Shown here one piece after another: positions 1 through 8,535 of a DNA stretch of 64,000 nucleotides. The stretch spans positions 1-64,000 of the forward strand of contig NZ_JARRQY010000036.1 in NCBI RefSeq assembly GCF_037381185.1, read 5' to 3'. Position numbers and translations under genes: made by a program. Below the pieces are notes generated by a model that worked only from the letters and a program-made list of their open reading frames with translations, was not told where the DNA came from and ran no database searches. The stretch is from Acidihalobacter_A sp037381185 (lineage in GTDB: Bacteria; Pseudomonadota; Gammaproteobacteria; DSM-5130; Acidihalobacteraceae). The first letter of the stretch is position 1. Every line of letters starts with the position of its first letter.

Positions 1-1674
1 CTGGTGCTGGCCTACATCGTCGTGCCGTGGACTGCGTACCGCTGGCTCAAGGGCAAGGCGCTCAAGTCGCTGGCTGCCGTACCGACGCTGGACGACGAGC
101 CGCAGGCCAAGGACTGGTTGCACCGCAGCTACGTGGCCGTGGTGCGTCCCTTGCTGGAGGGGCCGCGCAAGCGCGGCGTATTCTTCCTGACGGTGATCGT
201 TCTGCTGATGTTGTCCATGCTGATGCCGGCATGGCAGTTCATCCGGCCATCCGGCATGAACGGCCCGATCAGTCCGCTCGGTGTGAATCTGCAGATGCTG
301 CCGGACGGCAACGTCAATACCTTCATGCTCGAGATCGACACGCCGGCCGGCACCGCGCTGGACGAAACCAACCGCGTGGCGTTGGCGGTCGGCAGGACGC
401 TGGCGCGCGACCGCTACGTGACGAACTACGAAACCTATCTGGGACGGACCGGTCCCTTGAGTTTTGCCGGCATGGTGCGCGGCGATGCGATGCGCCGGGG
501 TTCGAATCTCGCGCAGATCGTGGTGAATATCGTCAGCCGCCACCAGCGTCCACATACCAGCGTGGTCGCGACCGGCGTGTGGAATGCACTGAAGCCGGTG
601 CGTGAGTCCTTCCCGCACGCGCGGATCAAGCTCTACCTGACCCCGCCGGGGCCACCGGTGCGCTCGCAGGTGCTGGCCGAGCTGTATGGGCCCGACTACC
701 AGAAACTGCGCCAGAGTGCCGGCTTGATCAAGGCCGATTTCCACAAGATCTACGGCATGATCAACATCGACGACTCGGTTACGGCGACCGCGCCCGAGTA
801 TCTGATCCGGGTCGACCAGCGCAAGGCGATGCTGGCCGGCGTGGCGCCCGCGCAGGTGGCCAAGCTGGTACACGACTACGTGGCCGGTGCCGATATCGGC
901 ACCTTGCGCGAGCAGTATGCGCCGGAGCCGGTCAATATCGTGCTCAGGCTAAAGCGCGCGGACCGTGCCTGGATCCAGCAGATCCAGGACCTGACGATCA
1001 CCAACAAGCAGGGCAAGCAGGTGTCCCTGGCGGGCATCGTGCGGATCGAACCTTCCAGCGTGGCCAAACCGATCATGACGCGCGACCAGCATCCGGTGGT
1101 CTATGTCACGGGCGACATGCTCAACGCCAGTCCGGTCTACGCGACGCTGACGCTGAACAAGATGCTCGACAACGCCACCCTGCCCAACGGCGTGCACCTG
1201 ACCACAGCGAACCTGGGTTTCGTCAATGCACAGCCCAACGACGTGACCAACAATCAGGTGCTCTGGGGCGGCGACATGCGCCTGACGCTGGACGTGTTCC
1301 GTGATCTTGGGGCGGCGTTCATCGTGGCGTTGGTGTTCATCTACCTGTTGCTGGTGGCGTACTACCAGTCGTTCATGCTGCCGCTGATCGTTATGGGGGC
1401 GATTCCGTTGACGCTGGTGGGCATTTTCCCCGGCCACTGGCTGTTCCACATGCCGTTCAACGCTACCTCGATGATCGGCTTCATCGCGCTGGCTGGCATC
1501 GTGGTGCGTAACTCGCTGCTGCTGATCGACTTCATCCTCGATTACCGGCGCCGGGGTTATCCGCTGGAAGAGTCGGTGCTCGAAGCGGGGGCCCTGCTGA
1601 CCCTGGTGGTGATTCCGTTGATGTACTACCTGTGGCAGCGTCGCGAGGCGCGGCGGCATCCGGCCGTCAGTTGA
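1..1674 (+). CDS. RND efflux pump inner-membrane permease, 3' part, with apparent internal deletion
   Basis: Partial gene; the frame is open from base 1. The product is the C-terminal half of a hydrophobe/amphiphile-efflux (AcrB/MexB-like) proton-driven permease working with a periplasmic adaptor and outer-membrane channel. After one membrane helix (about residues 60-80) comes a large periplasmic pore/docking domain (about 90-430), then helices around residues 435-520 with the family motif GFIALAGIVVRNSLLLIDF. The end is abnormal: after LEESVLEAGA the protein jumps directly to LLTLVVIPLMYY. In relatives these two motifs are separated by roughly 40 residues, including the RFRPILLT loop and a membrane helix. 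The deletion is in frame. A strong hairpin follows the stop. Family assignment is firm; whether the protein still works is doubtful. Confidence 0.9.
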   Translation: MVLAYIVVPWTAYRWLKGKALKSLAAVPTLDDEPQAKDWLHRSYVAVVRPLLEGPRKRGVFFLTVIVLLMLSMLMPAWQFIRPSGMNGPISPLGVNLQMLPDGNVNTFMLEIDTPAGTALDETNRVALAVGRTLARDRYVTNYETYLGRTGPLSFAGMVRGDAMRRGSNLAQIVVNIVSRHQRPHTSVVATGVWNALKPVRESFPHARIKLYLTPPGPPVRSQVLAELYGPDYQKLRQSAGLIKADFHKIYGMINIDDSVTATAPEYLIRVDQRKAMLAGVAPAQVAKLVHDYVAGADIGTLREQYAPEPVNIVLRLKRADRAWIQQIQDLTITNKQGKQVSLAGIVRIEPSSVAKPIMTRDQHPVVYVTGDMLNASPVYATLTLNKMLDNATLPNGVHLTTANLGFVNAQPNDVTNNQVLWGGDMRLTLDVFRDLGAAFIVALVFIYLLLVAYYQSFMLPLIVMGAIPLTLVGIFPGHWLFHMPFNATSMIGFIALAGIVVRNSLLLIDFILDYRRRGYPLEESVLEAGALLTLVVIPLMYYLWQRREARRHPAVS

Positions 1675-1678
1675 AACC

Positions 1679-1717
1679 GGCCACGGCGCGGCGGGTGCTC
1701 CCCTCCGCGCCGTGGCC
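1679..1717 (+). terminator. Hairpin terminator after the RND gene
   Basis: A perfect 13-bp stem (arms 1679-1691 and 1705-1717) starts five bases after the RND stop codon and is followed by a short T-rich stretch (GTTTGTTG). It sits between the RND gene and the convergent TM2 gene, and most likely ends RND transcription. Confidence 0.7.
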
Positions 1718-1734
1718 GCTGTTTGTTGAGCAGC

Positions 1735-2313
1735 TTATTCAGCCGATCCAGAGTCCTTGCCGCATGGTTTGCGCCCTTTGTCGCTGCGAGTAAGCTCGCG
1801 CAACAGGGCTTCCTGCTCGTTGAACGATGGCGCGCGGGCACGCGATGTTTCGGTGTTTTGTTTCTCGTCGGCCGCAGGCTGGTGCCCGGCGCGTTCGCGT
1901 TCCTTGAGCCGCATGTATTCGTCCAGTCCGTCATCCGGGTAGCGCCCGCGATAGTTCTCCGGAGGCGTGGTGCCGGGGCGTAGGAACTGGCGCATGCGCA
2001 GGCTCTTGTTCAGCATCAGCACGCGGCGTTCGATCCAGAACAGATCGAAGGCGGCGAACAGCAGTTCGGCGATGGTGGGTACGGCAAACCCAGCCAGGCC
2101 CAGCGTGAATGCGCCGGCGATCGCGGCAAGCGTCAACGCGAGGTAGCCCAGCGCCCCATAGGGCTCGCGCAGGTACCAGCGATGCGCGCCGAGGGGAAAC
2201 AGCAGCATGGCCGCATAGGCCGGCGGCACGCGCCGCATGTGCCGGGTATATTCTGCGTTGAGCGTTTGCAGTCCCTCGCCGCCGAGGTCGAGTTGTTTCC
2301 AGGCCTTTTTCAT
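1735..2313 (-). CDS. TM2-domain-like membrane protein
   Basis: 192 residues from ATG at 2313, preceded by an AAAGAGAA ribosome site; an upstream in-frame GTG would add 11 residues. A polar N-terminus precedes the TM2-type segment: AAMLLFPLGAHRWYL (about 44-58), then two hydrophobic helices (about 64-105) of the kind found in small TM2 proteins that form a helical hairpin. A charged tail rich in Arg/Glu (about 125-192) is probably cytoplasmic and disordered. No enzymatic motif is visible. It is divergent from the LysR gene and convergent with the RND gene. Function unknown; the family name describes only the fold. Confidence 0.7.
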   Translation of the reverse strand: MKKAWKQLDLGGEGLQTLNAEYTRHMRRVPPAYAAMLLFPLGAHRWYLREPYGALGYLALTLAAIAGAFTLGLAGFAVPTIAELLFAAFDLFWIERRVLMLNKSLRMRQFLRPGTTPPENYRGRYPDDGLDEYMRLKERERAGHQPAADEKQNTETSRARAPSFNEQEALLRELTRSDKGRKPCGKDSGSAE

Positions 2314-2476
2314 CGGGTTCTCTTTGACGGCCCGTGGTACGGGCATATTGTGTGGTTTTCTGGCAATGGGTGGGCTGTTAGTATGCCCGTTTGCCCCGAA
2401 CGTCGCCGGTTCTCCGGTGGCGCCCCGAGGCCTTATACTTACTATCCGCCTACGGGCGTACTCGGAGCCTTACTCC

Positions 2477-3400
2477 GTGGCAGATCGAAGACTGCAAGTT
2501 TTCTACACCGTGGCCAAGCTGCTCAGTTTCACCAAGGCAGCCGATGCCCTGCATATGACCCAGCCGGCCGTGACCTTCCAGATCCGGCAACTGGAGGATC
2601 ACTTCAATACACGGCTGTTCGACCGCACGCACAATCGCGTGAGCCTGACCGAGGCCGGACAGGTGGCGTACCAGTTCAGCGAGCGCATCTTCGAGCTGTA
2701 CGCCGAGATGGAGAACGCCGTCAAGGAACTGACCGGCGACGTCAGCGGCGCGCTGACCGTCGGCGCAAGCACCACCATCGCCGAGTACATGCTGCCCTCC
2801 CTGCTGGGCACGTTCAAGGCCAAGCATCCCGACGTGAATCTGCGTCTGAAGGTGTCGAACACCGAAGGCATCGTGTCCATGGTCGAGAACAACGTGATCG
2901 ACCTGGGCGTGGTCGAGGCGCCGGTGGCGAACAAAAACCTGCTGGTCGAAGTCTGTCAGGAAGACGAGCTGGTGCTGGTGGTGCCGGCGGATCATCCGCT
3001 GGCGCAGCGTGAGGCGGTGTCTGCCACGGAGCTGGTGGGTTACCCCTTCATCTGCCGCGAAGAAGGTTCGGGAACGCGTGAAGTCGTAACCGAATACCTG
3101 AATGCCCAGGGAATCGATCGCACGGACCTGAACGAGTGTCTCGAACTGGGTAGTTCAGAGTCCATCAAGGGTGCGGTTGAAGCCGGAATGGGGGTGAGTA
3201 TCCTATCCTTGGCCACGCTGGGTAAGGAGCTGGAACTGGGTATGTTGGCGGCGGTGCCGTTGAGTCCGCCGCTCACACGGCCGTTTTCCTTCGTGCGCCA
3301 GCGCCAGAAGTTCCGCCTCCGTGCGATGGAGGAGCTGCTGGAGTTTGCCCGCGGATACTGCAGTCTGCGTGCCGAAGAGGCTGCATCTGACGCTCCATGA
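2477..3400 (+). CDS. LysR-family transcriptional regulator (CysL/CbbR-like)
   Basis: 307 residues from GTG at 2477; the open frame extends further upstream but has no LysR-like sequence there. The N-terminal winged helix-turn-helix (about 1-60: VFYTVAKLLSFTKAADAL, then TQPAVTFQIRQLED) binds DNA; a linker helix leads to a LysR substrate-binding domain (about 88-295) that senses a small ligand. Overall resemblance is to the CysL/CbbR branch, often tied to sulfur or carbon assimilation; this is from general similarity, not a search. It is followed after 83 bases by the amidotransferase-like gene, which may be its target or cotranscribed. A possible -10 (TATACT) lies at 2434-2439. Confidence 0.88.
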   Translation: MADRRLQVFYTVAKLLSFTKAADALHMTQPAVTFQIRQLEDHFNTRLFDRTHNRVSLTEAGQVAYQFSERIFELYAEMENAVKELTGDVSGALTVGASTTIAEYMLPSLLGTFKAKHPDVNLRLKVSNTEGIVSMVENNVIDLGVVEAPVANKNLLVEVCQEDELVLVVPADHPLAQREAVSATELVGYPFICREEGSGTREVVTEYLNAQGIDRTDLNECLELGSSESIKGAVEAGMGVSILSLATLGKELELGMLAAVPLSPPLTRPFSFVRQRQKFRLRAMEELLEFARGYCSLRAEEAASDAP

Positions 3401-3483
3401 GCCGTGGGCGTATGCACCGCGGTGCGTTGCTTCCTGACGACGATCCCCCGCATCTGCCGGACTGCCATCCAAGGAGACACGAG

Positions 3484-4221
3484 ATGCAAAACTATATGGT
3501 CGTCCAGAACACCTATTCGGAGTTTCTGGGACTGATCGAAAAGCAGCTTGAACGTCGTGACATCGGCTTCGACTATTACCGCCCGTTCCTGGAGCAGGGG
3601 CTTCCCGCCAGCGTCGGTCAGTTCGATGGCTTGTTTGTGCTCGGCGGCGCTTGCGCGCCAGGCGACGAGGAGTGCTTGCCTTATCACGACGACGTGTTGC
3701 GTGTGATCCAGCTGTTCCAGAAGGCGCAGCGCCCGGTGACAGGCATCGGCCTGGGCGGTCTGCTGGTTGCCGAGGCCGTCGGCGGACAGGCCAGAGCGGA
3801 GCCGGAATACACCGCGGGCTTCGTGAACGCGCGCAAGACGCCGGCGGGCGAAGGTGATGCGCTGGCCGAGGCGCTAGACGGACGTCAGTTGTTCGTGCTG
3901 TACCACGGTTCGGTGAGTCTGCCCGAAGGCGTCGAGCCGATTCTGGTCGACGATGAGGGACGCTGGCTGGCTATCCGCTCCGATCGGAATACCTATGGAA
4001 TGCTGTTCCGGCCAGAGATGAAACCGGGCATGCTCGAGGACATTATCATGGAAGACGGCCACAATCCTCCGCCCGACATTGGTGATCTGCTGGGCGAGGC
4101 GCGCATGAACTGGGGCGAGATGCAGGAGGTCACGGACAAGGTCGTGGTCGCGCTGGTCAGCGAGTTGGGGCTGATGCGCGAACGGCGCAAGACGCCGGTT
4201 TTCTCGCTCAAGGTGGAATGA
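3484..4221 (+). CDS. Class I glutamine-amidotransferase-like protein, catalytic residues replaced
   Basis: 245 residues from ATG at 3484 behind AAGGAGACAC. The fold resembles class I glutamine amidotransferases: an FDGLFVLGGACAPGD segment (about 47-61), a nucleophile-elbow region TGIGLGGLL (about 86-94) and a YGMLFRPEM segment (about 174-182). Active relatives have Cys in the elbow (G-I-C-L-G) and His in FHPE; here these positions are Gly and Arg. It is therefore unlikely to release ammonia from glutamine and may be a binding or regulatory protein. The stop overlaps the next start (ATGA), so the two are probably coupled. Function unknown. Confidence 0.7.
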   Translation: MQNYMVVQNTYSEFLGLIEKQLERRDIGFDYYRPFLEQGLPASVGQFDGLFVLGGACAPGDEECLPYHDDVLRVIQLFQKAQRPVTGIGLGGLLVAEAVGGQARAEPEYTAGFVNARKTPAGEGDALAEALDGRQLFVLYHGSVSLPEGVEPILVDDEGRWLAIRSDRNTYGMLFRPEMKPGMLEDIIMEDGHNPPPDIGDLLGEARMNWGEMQEVTDKVVVALVSELGLMRERRKTPVFSLKVE

Positions 4222-4622
4222 TGCTTCCGGTTCAGCCCAAACGGGCCAAGGATCCGCAAAAGCGGCTGGTCCGCCTGTATCAGCAGCTTCCCGAGGAGCA
4301 GCAGGTAATGCTGCTGGAGTTCGCCGAGTTTCTCGCCTCGCGCGGTCCCCAGGCTCCGCGCGAGCTGCCCAAGCCCGTGCCGCAGCCGCGTCCTGAGGAG
4401 GAATCCGTGGTCAAGGCCATTCGGCGTCTTTCCGCCACCTATCCGATGTTGGACAAGGCGAAGATGCTGAACCAGACCTCTTCCCTGGTCGCGCAACACG
4501 TCATGCAGGGGCGTGAGGCAAGAGAGGTGATCGACGAGTTGGAGGTCGTGTTCGAGGGCCACTATCGCAAGCTCGTGGTCGAATTCGAAGAAGGCGAGTC
4601 GGAAGCGAAAGACGAAGGGTGA
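4218..4622 (+). CDS. Small conserved-type protein coupled to the amidotransferase-like gene
   Basis: 134 residues, starting inside the previous gene's stop codon (ATGA overlap), which implies translational coupling. The N-terminal part carries LYQQLPEEQQVMLLEFAEFL (about 20-39), resembling the short helical segment seen in DUF2281-like and antitoxin-like proteins. A Pro-rich linker (about 45-62) follows, then a predicted helical C-terminal half (about 65-125) rich in Glu. No enzyme motif, signal peptide or membrane segment. I do not recognise a specific family. The fixed pairing suggests it is a partner of the amidotransferase-like protein. Confidence 0.6.
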   Translation: MMLPVQPKRAKDPQKRLVRLYQQLPEEQQVMLLEFAEFLASRGPQAPRELPKPVPQPRPEEESVVKAIRRLSATYPMLDKAKMLNQTSSLVAQHVMQGREAREVIDELEVVFEGHYRKLVVEFEEGESEAKDEG

Positions 4623-4745
4623 CGGACGCTCAGCGTTTCCTTTCGACCGCAGAGCGGGGTGTGCTGCTAACATGTTTCTGATTCCGCCAGCGTGCGCGGC
4701 TTTTGTTCCGGCGGTTACCGTCGGATTGGGAGCGAACCCTTTCCC

Positions 4746-5816
4746 ATGATCGAACTGCTTCGCGCCTGGTTCCAGCGCTACTTTTCCAATCCGCAGATCG
4801 TCAGCCTGGTGTTGGTGCTGTTGGTCGGCGCCGGCATCGTGCTGCTGCTCGGGCACTTGTTGGCGCCGTTGATCGCGGCGCTGGTGGTGGCCTTCGTGCT
4901 CGAGGGGGCGGTCGGCTGGTTGTGTCGTCTGGGTATGCCGCGTTTGCTGGCCGTATGGATCGTGTTCCTGGCGTTCGTCGCTGGCGTGGCCTTGTTCCTG
5001 GGTGGCATGGTGCCGTTGCTGATGAGCCAGGTGACCGAGTTCATGCGCGAGCTGCCGAAAATGCTGGCACAGGGGCAGGATACGCTGCGCGCCTTACCCG
5101 CCCGCTATCCGCACTTCATTTCTCAGGCGCAGATCGACGGTCTGATGGGCGAATTGCGGCACGCCCTCGCCACGTTCGGGCAACGTGTGCTGAGCCTTTC
5201 TCTGGCGTCCGTAATCGGCCTGATTTCGTTGATCATCTATCTGATCCTGGTTCCTCTGCTGGTGTTTTTCTTCCTCAAGGACAAGCGGGTCCTGCTGGGC
5301 TGGGCGTCAGGTCTGCTGCCGCGGCAGCGCGCGTTGGCGACCGAGGTCTGGACGGAGGTGAACATCAAGTTCGTCGGATATGTGCGCGGCAAGATTCTGG
5401 AGATTCTCGTGGTATGGGCGGCGGGTTACGTGAGTTTTACCGCTTTCGGTTTGCACTACGCTCTGTTGCTGGCAGTGCTGGTGGGGTTGTCGGTGGTGAT
5501 CCCCTATGTTGGTGCCGCGGTGGTGACGGTCCCGGTGGTGTTCGTGGCTTATATCCAATGGGGATTCACCAGTGATTTCGTCTACGTGGTCAGCGCATAC
5601 ACCATCATCCAGTTTCTCGACGGCAATCTGCTGGTGCCGTTGCTGTTTTCGGAAATGGTGAGTTTGCATCCGGTCGCCATCATGGCGGCCGTACTGCTGT
5701 TCGGCGGCTTGTGGGGCGTGTGGGGCGTGTTTTTCGCGATTCCTCTGGCTACGCTGGTGCAGGCCGTTGCACATGCTCTGAAACGTGCGACTACGCCTCT
5801 TGAGCTGACACCATAA
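4746..5816 (+). CDS. AI-2E family (PerM/UPF0118) membrane permease
   Basis: 356 residues from ATG at 4746. About eight hydrophobic segments are visible: two N-terminal pairs (about 15-60 and 65-95), an amphipathic central region (about 100-150), and a C-terminal bundle (about 155-345) with the family-typical LLVFFFLKDKR and a Gly-rich IPYVGAAVVTVPVV stretch. These proteins are inner-membrane exporters or antiporters of varied, mostly untested substrates (autoinducer-2, Na+/H+). The length matches the family. It stands alone between the small coupled gene and the convergent acetyltransferase. Substrate cannot be told from sequence. Confidence 0.85.
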   Translation: MIELLRAWFQRYFSNPQIVSLVLVLLVGAGIVLLLGHLLAPLIAALVVAFVLEGAVGWLCRLGMPRLLAVWIVFLAFVAGVALFLGGMVPLLMSQVTEFMRELPKMLAQGQDTLRALPARYPHFISQAQIDGLMGELRHALATFGQRVLSLSLASVIGLISLIIYLILVPLLVFFFLKDKRVLLGWASGLLPRQRALATEVWTEVNIKFVGYVRGKILEILVVWAAGYVSFTAFGLHYALLLAVLVGLSVVIPYVGAAVVTVPVVFVAYIQWGFTSDFVYVVSAYTIIQFLDGNLLVPLLFSEMVSLHPVAIMAAVLLFGGLWGVWGVFFAIPLATLVQAVAHALKRATTPLELTP

Positions 5817-5848
5817 GCGGCTGCTGCCGCGGAAGTGGCGCGTCGCTG

Positions 5849-6439
5849 TCAAGCGCGAGGGGATTCCGGGGGAGGGGCGGTCTGCAGGCCGTACCAGTCC
5901 GGGCGCAGCAGGCCGTAGACGGCGCCGTCCGATGTTTCGCCGTTGACGAGCCAGCGTTCACGCAACAGGCCTTCGTGCTGGAAGCCGAGGCGTTCCAGTG
6001 CCTTTTTGGAAGCGGTGTTGCGGGGATCGATTTCGGCCTCGATGCGGTGAAGGTCGAGGTGCGTGAAGCCGTAGCCGACAAGTTTACGCAGAGCTTCGCC
6101 CATATAGCCCTTGCCCCATGCCGATGCGACGAGAGCGTAGCCGAGTTCGGCACGGCGGTGGGTTGTGGAAATCTTGAACAGCATGCAACGTCCGATCAGC
6201 TGCGCATCGTCGAGCGTTTCGAGCCCCAGGCTCAGGGATTCGCCGCGGCGAAAGGCATCGGCGTCGTGCTTGATCGTCTCGTTAGCCTGCTCGATGGAGG
6301 TCCAGGCCGGCGAATTCCAGTAGCGCATGATCTCCGGGGCAGAGTGTATGGCGAACAGCGCTTGCGCGTCCGCTGCGCCGCATAGGCGCAGGCGCAAACG
6401 CTCGGTTTGTAGTGGCAGGCTCTCGATGGCGGATGTCAT
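5849..6439 (-). CDS. GNAT-family N-acetyltransferase (RimJ/RimL-like)
   Basis: 196 residues from ATG at 6439. The opening LPLQTERLRLRL and the length are typical of the RimJ/RimL branch, which transfers acetyl from acetyl-CoA to ribosomal-protein N-termini, amino acids or small molecules. The acetyl-CoA binding region is visible as ELGYALVASAWGKGYMGEA (about 105-123), and DPRNTASKKALERLGF (about 148-163) is the usual C-terminal motif. It lies 29 bases after the stop-proximal end of the PhoH gene on the same strand direction (PhoH upstream), so they may be cotranscribed. Substrate unknown. Confidence 0.85.
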   Translation of the reverse strand: MTSAIESLPLQTERLRLRLCGAADAQALFAIHSAPEIMRYWNSPAWTSIEQANETIKHDADAFRRGESLSLGLETLDDAQLIGRCMLFKISTTHRRAELGYALVASAWGKGYMGEALRKLVGYGFTHLDLHRIEAEIDPRNTASKKALERLGFQHEGLLRERWLVNGETSDGAVYGLLRPDWYGLQTAPPPESPRA

Positions 6440-6468
6440 GAGCGATCGAGTTCTGTATCGAACGGTTG

Positions 6469-7887
6469 TTACAGCGTGTCCGAGGCGAAGTCGGCCAGGC
6501 GCGAGCGTTCGCCGCGGCGCAGGATGATGTGTCCGCTGTGCGCCCAATCCTTGAACCGGTCGACCACGTAGGTCAGGCCCGAGGTGGTCTCGGTGAGGTA
6601 GGGCGTGTCGATCTGCGCGACGTTGCCGAGGCAGACGATCTTGGTGCCGGGGCCGGCGCGGGTGATCAGCGTCTTCATCTGCTTGGAGGTCAGGTTCTGG
6701 GCTTCGTCGAGGATGAGGAAGCGGTTCAGGAAAGTGCGCCCGCGCATGAAGTTCAGCGAGCGGATCTTGATGCGGTTGCGCAGCAGGTCGTTGGTCGCCT
6801 CGCGGCCCCATTCGCCGCCGATGTCGGTGCGCGTGAGTACCTCCAGGTTGTCCATCAGCGCGCCCATCCAGGGGGTCATCTTCTCCTCTTCGGTGCCGGG
6901 CAGGAAGCCGATGTCCTCGCCCACCGGCACGGTGACGCGGGTCATGATGATTTCCTTGTAGCGGTTCTCGTCGAGGGTCTGCATCAGTGCGGCGGCCAGC
7001 GTCAGCAGGGTCTTGCCGGTGCCGGCGGGGCCGACCAGGGTGACGAAGTCGACCTCCGGGTCGAGCAGCAGGTTGAGGGCGAAATTCTGCTCGGGATTGC
7101 GGGCATGGATGCCCCACACGCTGTGTCGCGCGCTGGTGTGGTCCATCGCCGTTTCGATCAACGCGTGGTCGTCACAGACTTCGCGTGCCAGTGCTGAGAA
7201 CCCTCTTTCGCCGGGCAGCGTGAGGCATTGGTTCGGGTGCCACTTGACAGCCATCGGGCCGTGTATGCGGTAGAAGGTGCGGCCGTTTTCCTGCCAGGAC
7301 TCCATATCCTTGCTGTGCATCTCCCAGAAGTCCGCGGGCAGTTCTTCCTGGCCGCTGTAGAGCAGGTTGACGTCGTCCAGCACCTGGTCGTTATGGTAGT
7401 CCTCGGCGTGCACGCCGACGATGCTTGCCTTGAGCCGTAGGTTGATGTCCTTGGAGACCAGTGTGACGGGGGTCGACCGGTCGTCGTTCTGCAGCGCGAG
7501 GGCGGTTGCGAGGATGGTGTTGTCGGCCGATGAACCCGGCAGGGACTCTGGCAATGCCTGCGGCAATGCCTTGGTTTGGAAGAACAGGCGCCCGCTGCAG
7601 CCGAACGGTGCTGAGGTATCGGTTTGCGGTGGGGCGATCGGCAGGCCGGCGAGAATGTCGCCGCCGCTCCCGCTCTCCCTGGCCATGATCTCGTCGAGAA
7701 AACGACTGACTTGGCGCACGTTGCGCGCCACTTCGGAAACGCCTTTCTTGGAACGATCGAGTTCCTCGAGCACGACCATGGGGAGGTAGATGTCATGCTC
7801 CTGAAAGCGGAATAGCGCGGTGGGGTCGTGCATGAGCACGTTAGTGTCGAGGACGAAGAGGCGTTTCACTGAATCGGCTTTGCTCAT
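6469..7887 (-). CDS. PhoH-family ATPase with N-terminal PIN domain
   Basis: 472 residues from ATG at 7887 (AGGA eight bases upstream). Residues about 9-145 form a PIN-type nuclease domain, opening with LFVLDTNVLMHD, where the Asp residues would bind metal. The C-terminal half (about 240-470) is a PhoH ATPase with Walker A GPAGTGKTLL, Walker B FLILDEAQNLT and the ILRRGERS motif. PIN-PhoH proteins (PhoH2 type) are RNA helicase/ribonucleases in characterised relatives. A GNAT gene follows on the same strand; Bcp lies upstream on the same strand after a 117-base gap holding a small AGCGCGC/GCGCGCT hairpin (7971-7987). Confidence 0.92.
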   Translation of the reverse strand: MSKADSVKRLFVLDTNVLMHDPTALFRFQEHDIYLPMVVLEELDRSKKGVSEVARNVRQVSRFLDEIMARESGSGGDILAGLPIAPPQTDTSAPFGCSGRLFFQTKALPQALPESLPGSSADNTILATALALQNDDRSTPVTLVSKDINLRLKASIVGVHAEDYHNDQVLDDVNLLYSGQEELPADFWEMHSKDMESWQENGRTFYRIHGPMAVKWHPNQCLTLPGERGFSALAREVCDDHALIETAMDHTSARHSVWGIHARNPEQNFALNLLLDPEVDFVTLVGPAGTGKTLLTLAAALMQTLDENRYKEIIMTRVTVPVGEDIGFLPGTEEEKMTPWMGALMDNLEVLTRTDIGGEWGREATNDLLRNRIKIRSLNFMRGRTFLNRFLILDEAQNLTSKQMKTLITRAGPGTKIVCLGNVAQIDTPYLTETTSGLTYVVDRFKDWAHSGHIILRRGERSRLADFASDTL

Positions 7888-8004
7888 GCACAAGTCCTGT
7901 CGCCTGGGGCGGGTGATGTGTGCCGCAATATCTGTCTTCGCTGCCCGTCTAAGCCTCGGGGCGGGCCGGTAGCGCGCGTTGCGCGCTGCTGAGCCGAGGC
8001 CGGA

Positions 8005-8463
8005 TCAGAGCGCGCGTACCGCTTCGAGCACGGCCGCGCAATGCCCGGCGACCTTGACTTTGCGCCATTCGTTGCGCAGCACGCCGTCCTTGTCGATGAG
8101 AAAAGTGCTGCGTTCGATGCCCATGACCTGGCGTCCGTACATGTTCTTCATCTTGATTACATCGTAAAGCTTGCAGAGCGCTTCGTCTTCGTCCGAGATC
8201 AGTTCGAAGGGAAAACCGAGTTTTTGCTTGAAACGCTCGTGGGAAGCGAGGCTGTCGCGCGAGACGCCGAGCACGACCGCGCCGGCCGCCTGAAAGTCGG
8301 CGTAGGCGTCGCGGAAGTCGGAACCTTCCGTCGTGCAGCCGGGCGTGCTGTCCTTGGGGTAGAAGTAGAGCACGACATGCTGTCCGCGCAGTTCGGATAG
8401 GGTCGTGTCACCGCCGGTGGACGGACGGGTGAAGTCCGGGGCGGCCTGGCCGATCGTGGGCAT
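8005..8463 (-). CDS. bcp: Thioredoxin-dependent peroxiredoxin Bcp/PrxQ
   Basis: 152 residues. Reduces hydroperoxides in the cytoplasm using thioredoxin. The peroxidatic Cys is Cys43 in TPGCTTEGSDFRD. The residue five positions later, the resolving Cys in E. coli BCP, is Ser here, so the enzyme is a 1-Cys type or uses another Cys (Cys97 or Cys142). The conserved Arg in GIERSTFLID is present. The order bcp-gcvR-dapA matches E. coli, supporting orthology. A start ATG at 8463 has GGAGAT just upstream. Confidence 0.93.
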   Translation of the reverse strand: MPTIGQAAPDFTRPSTGGDTTLSELRGQHVVLYFYPKDSTPGCTTEGSDFRDAYADFQAAGAVVLGVSRDSLASHERFKQKLGFPFELISDEDEALCKLYDVIKMKNMYGRQVMGIERSTFLIDKDGVLRNEWRKVKVAGHCAAVLEAVRAL

Positions 8464-8535
8464 GGAGATCTCCTTAATCGATGGTGTATGCCGTTGCGCT
8501 GGCGGGCGTGCGGGATGTCGGGAAGCCGCGGCCGC

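Noticed and set aside
8005..8463. Loss of the resolving Cys in Bcp as a defect
   Set aside because: Many Bcp/PrxQ proteins lack this Cys or use another one, so it is noted in the annotation but is not unusual.
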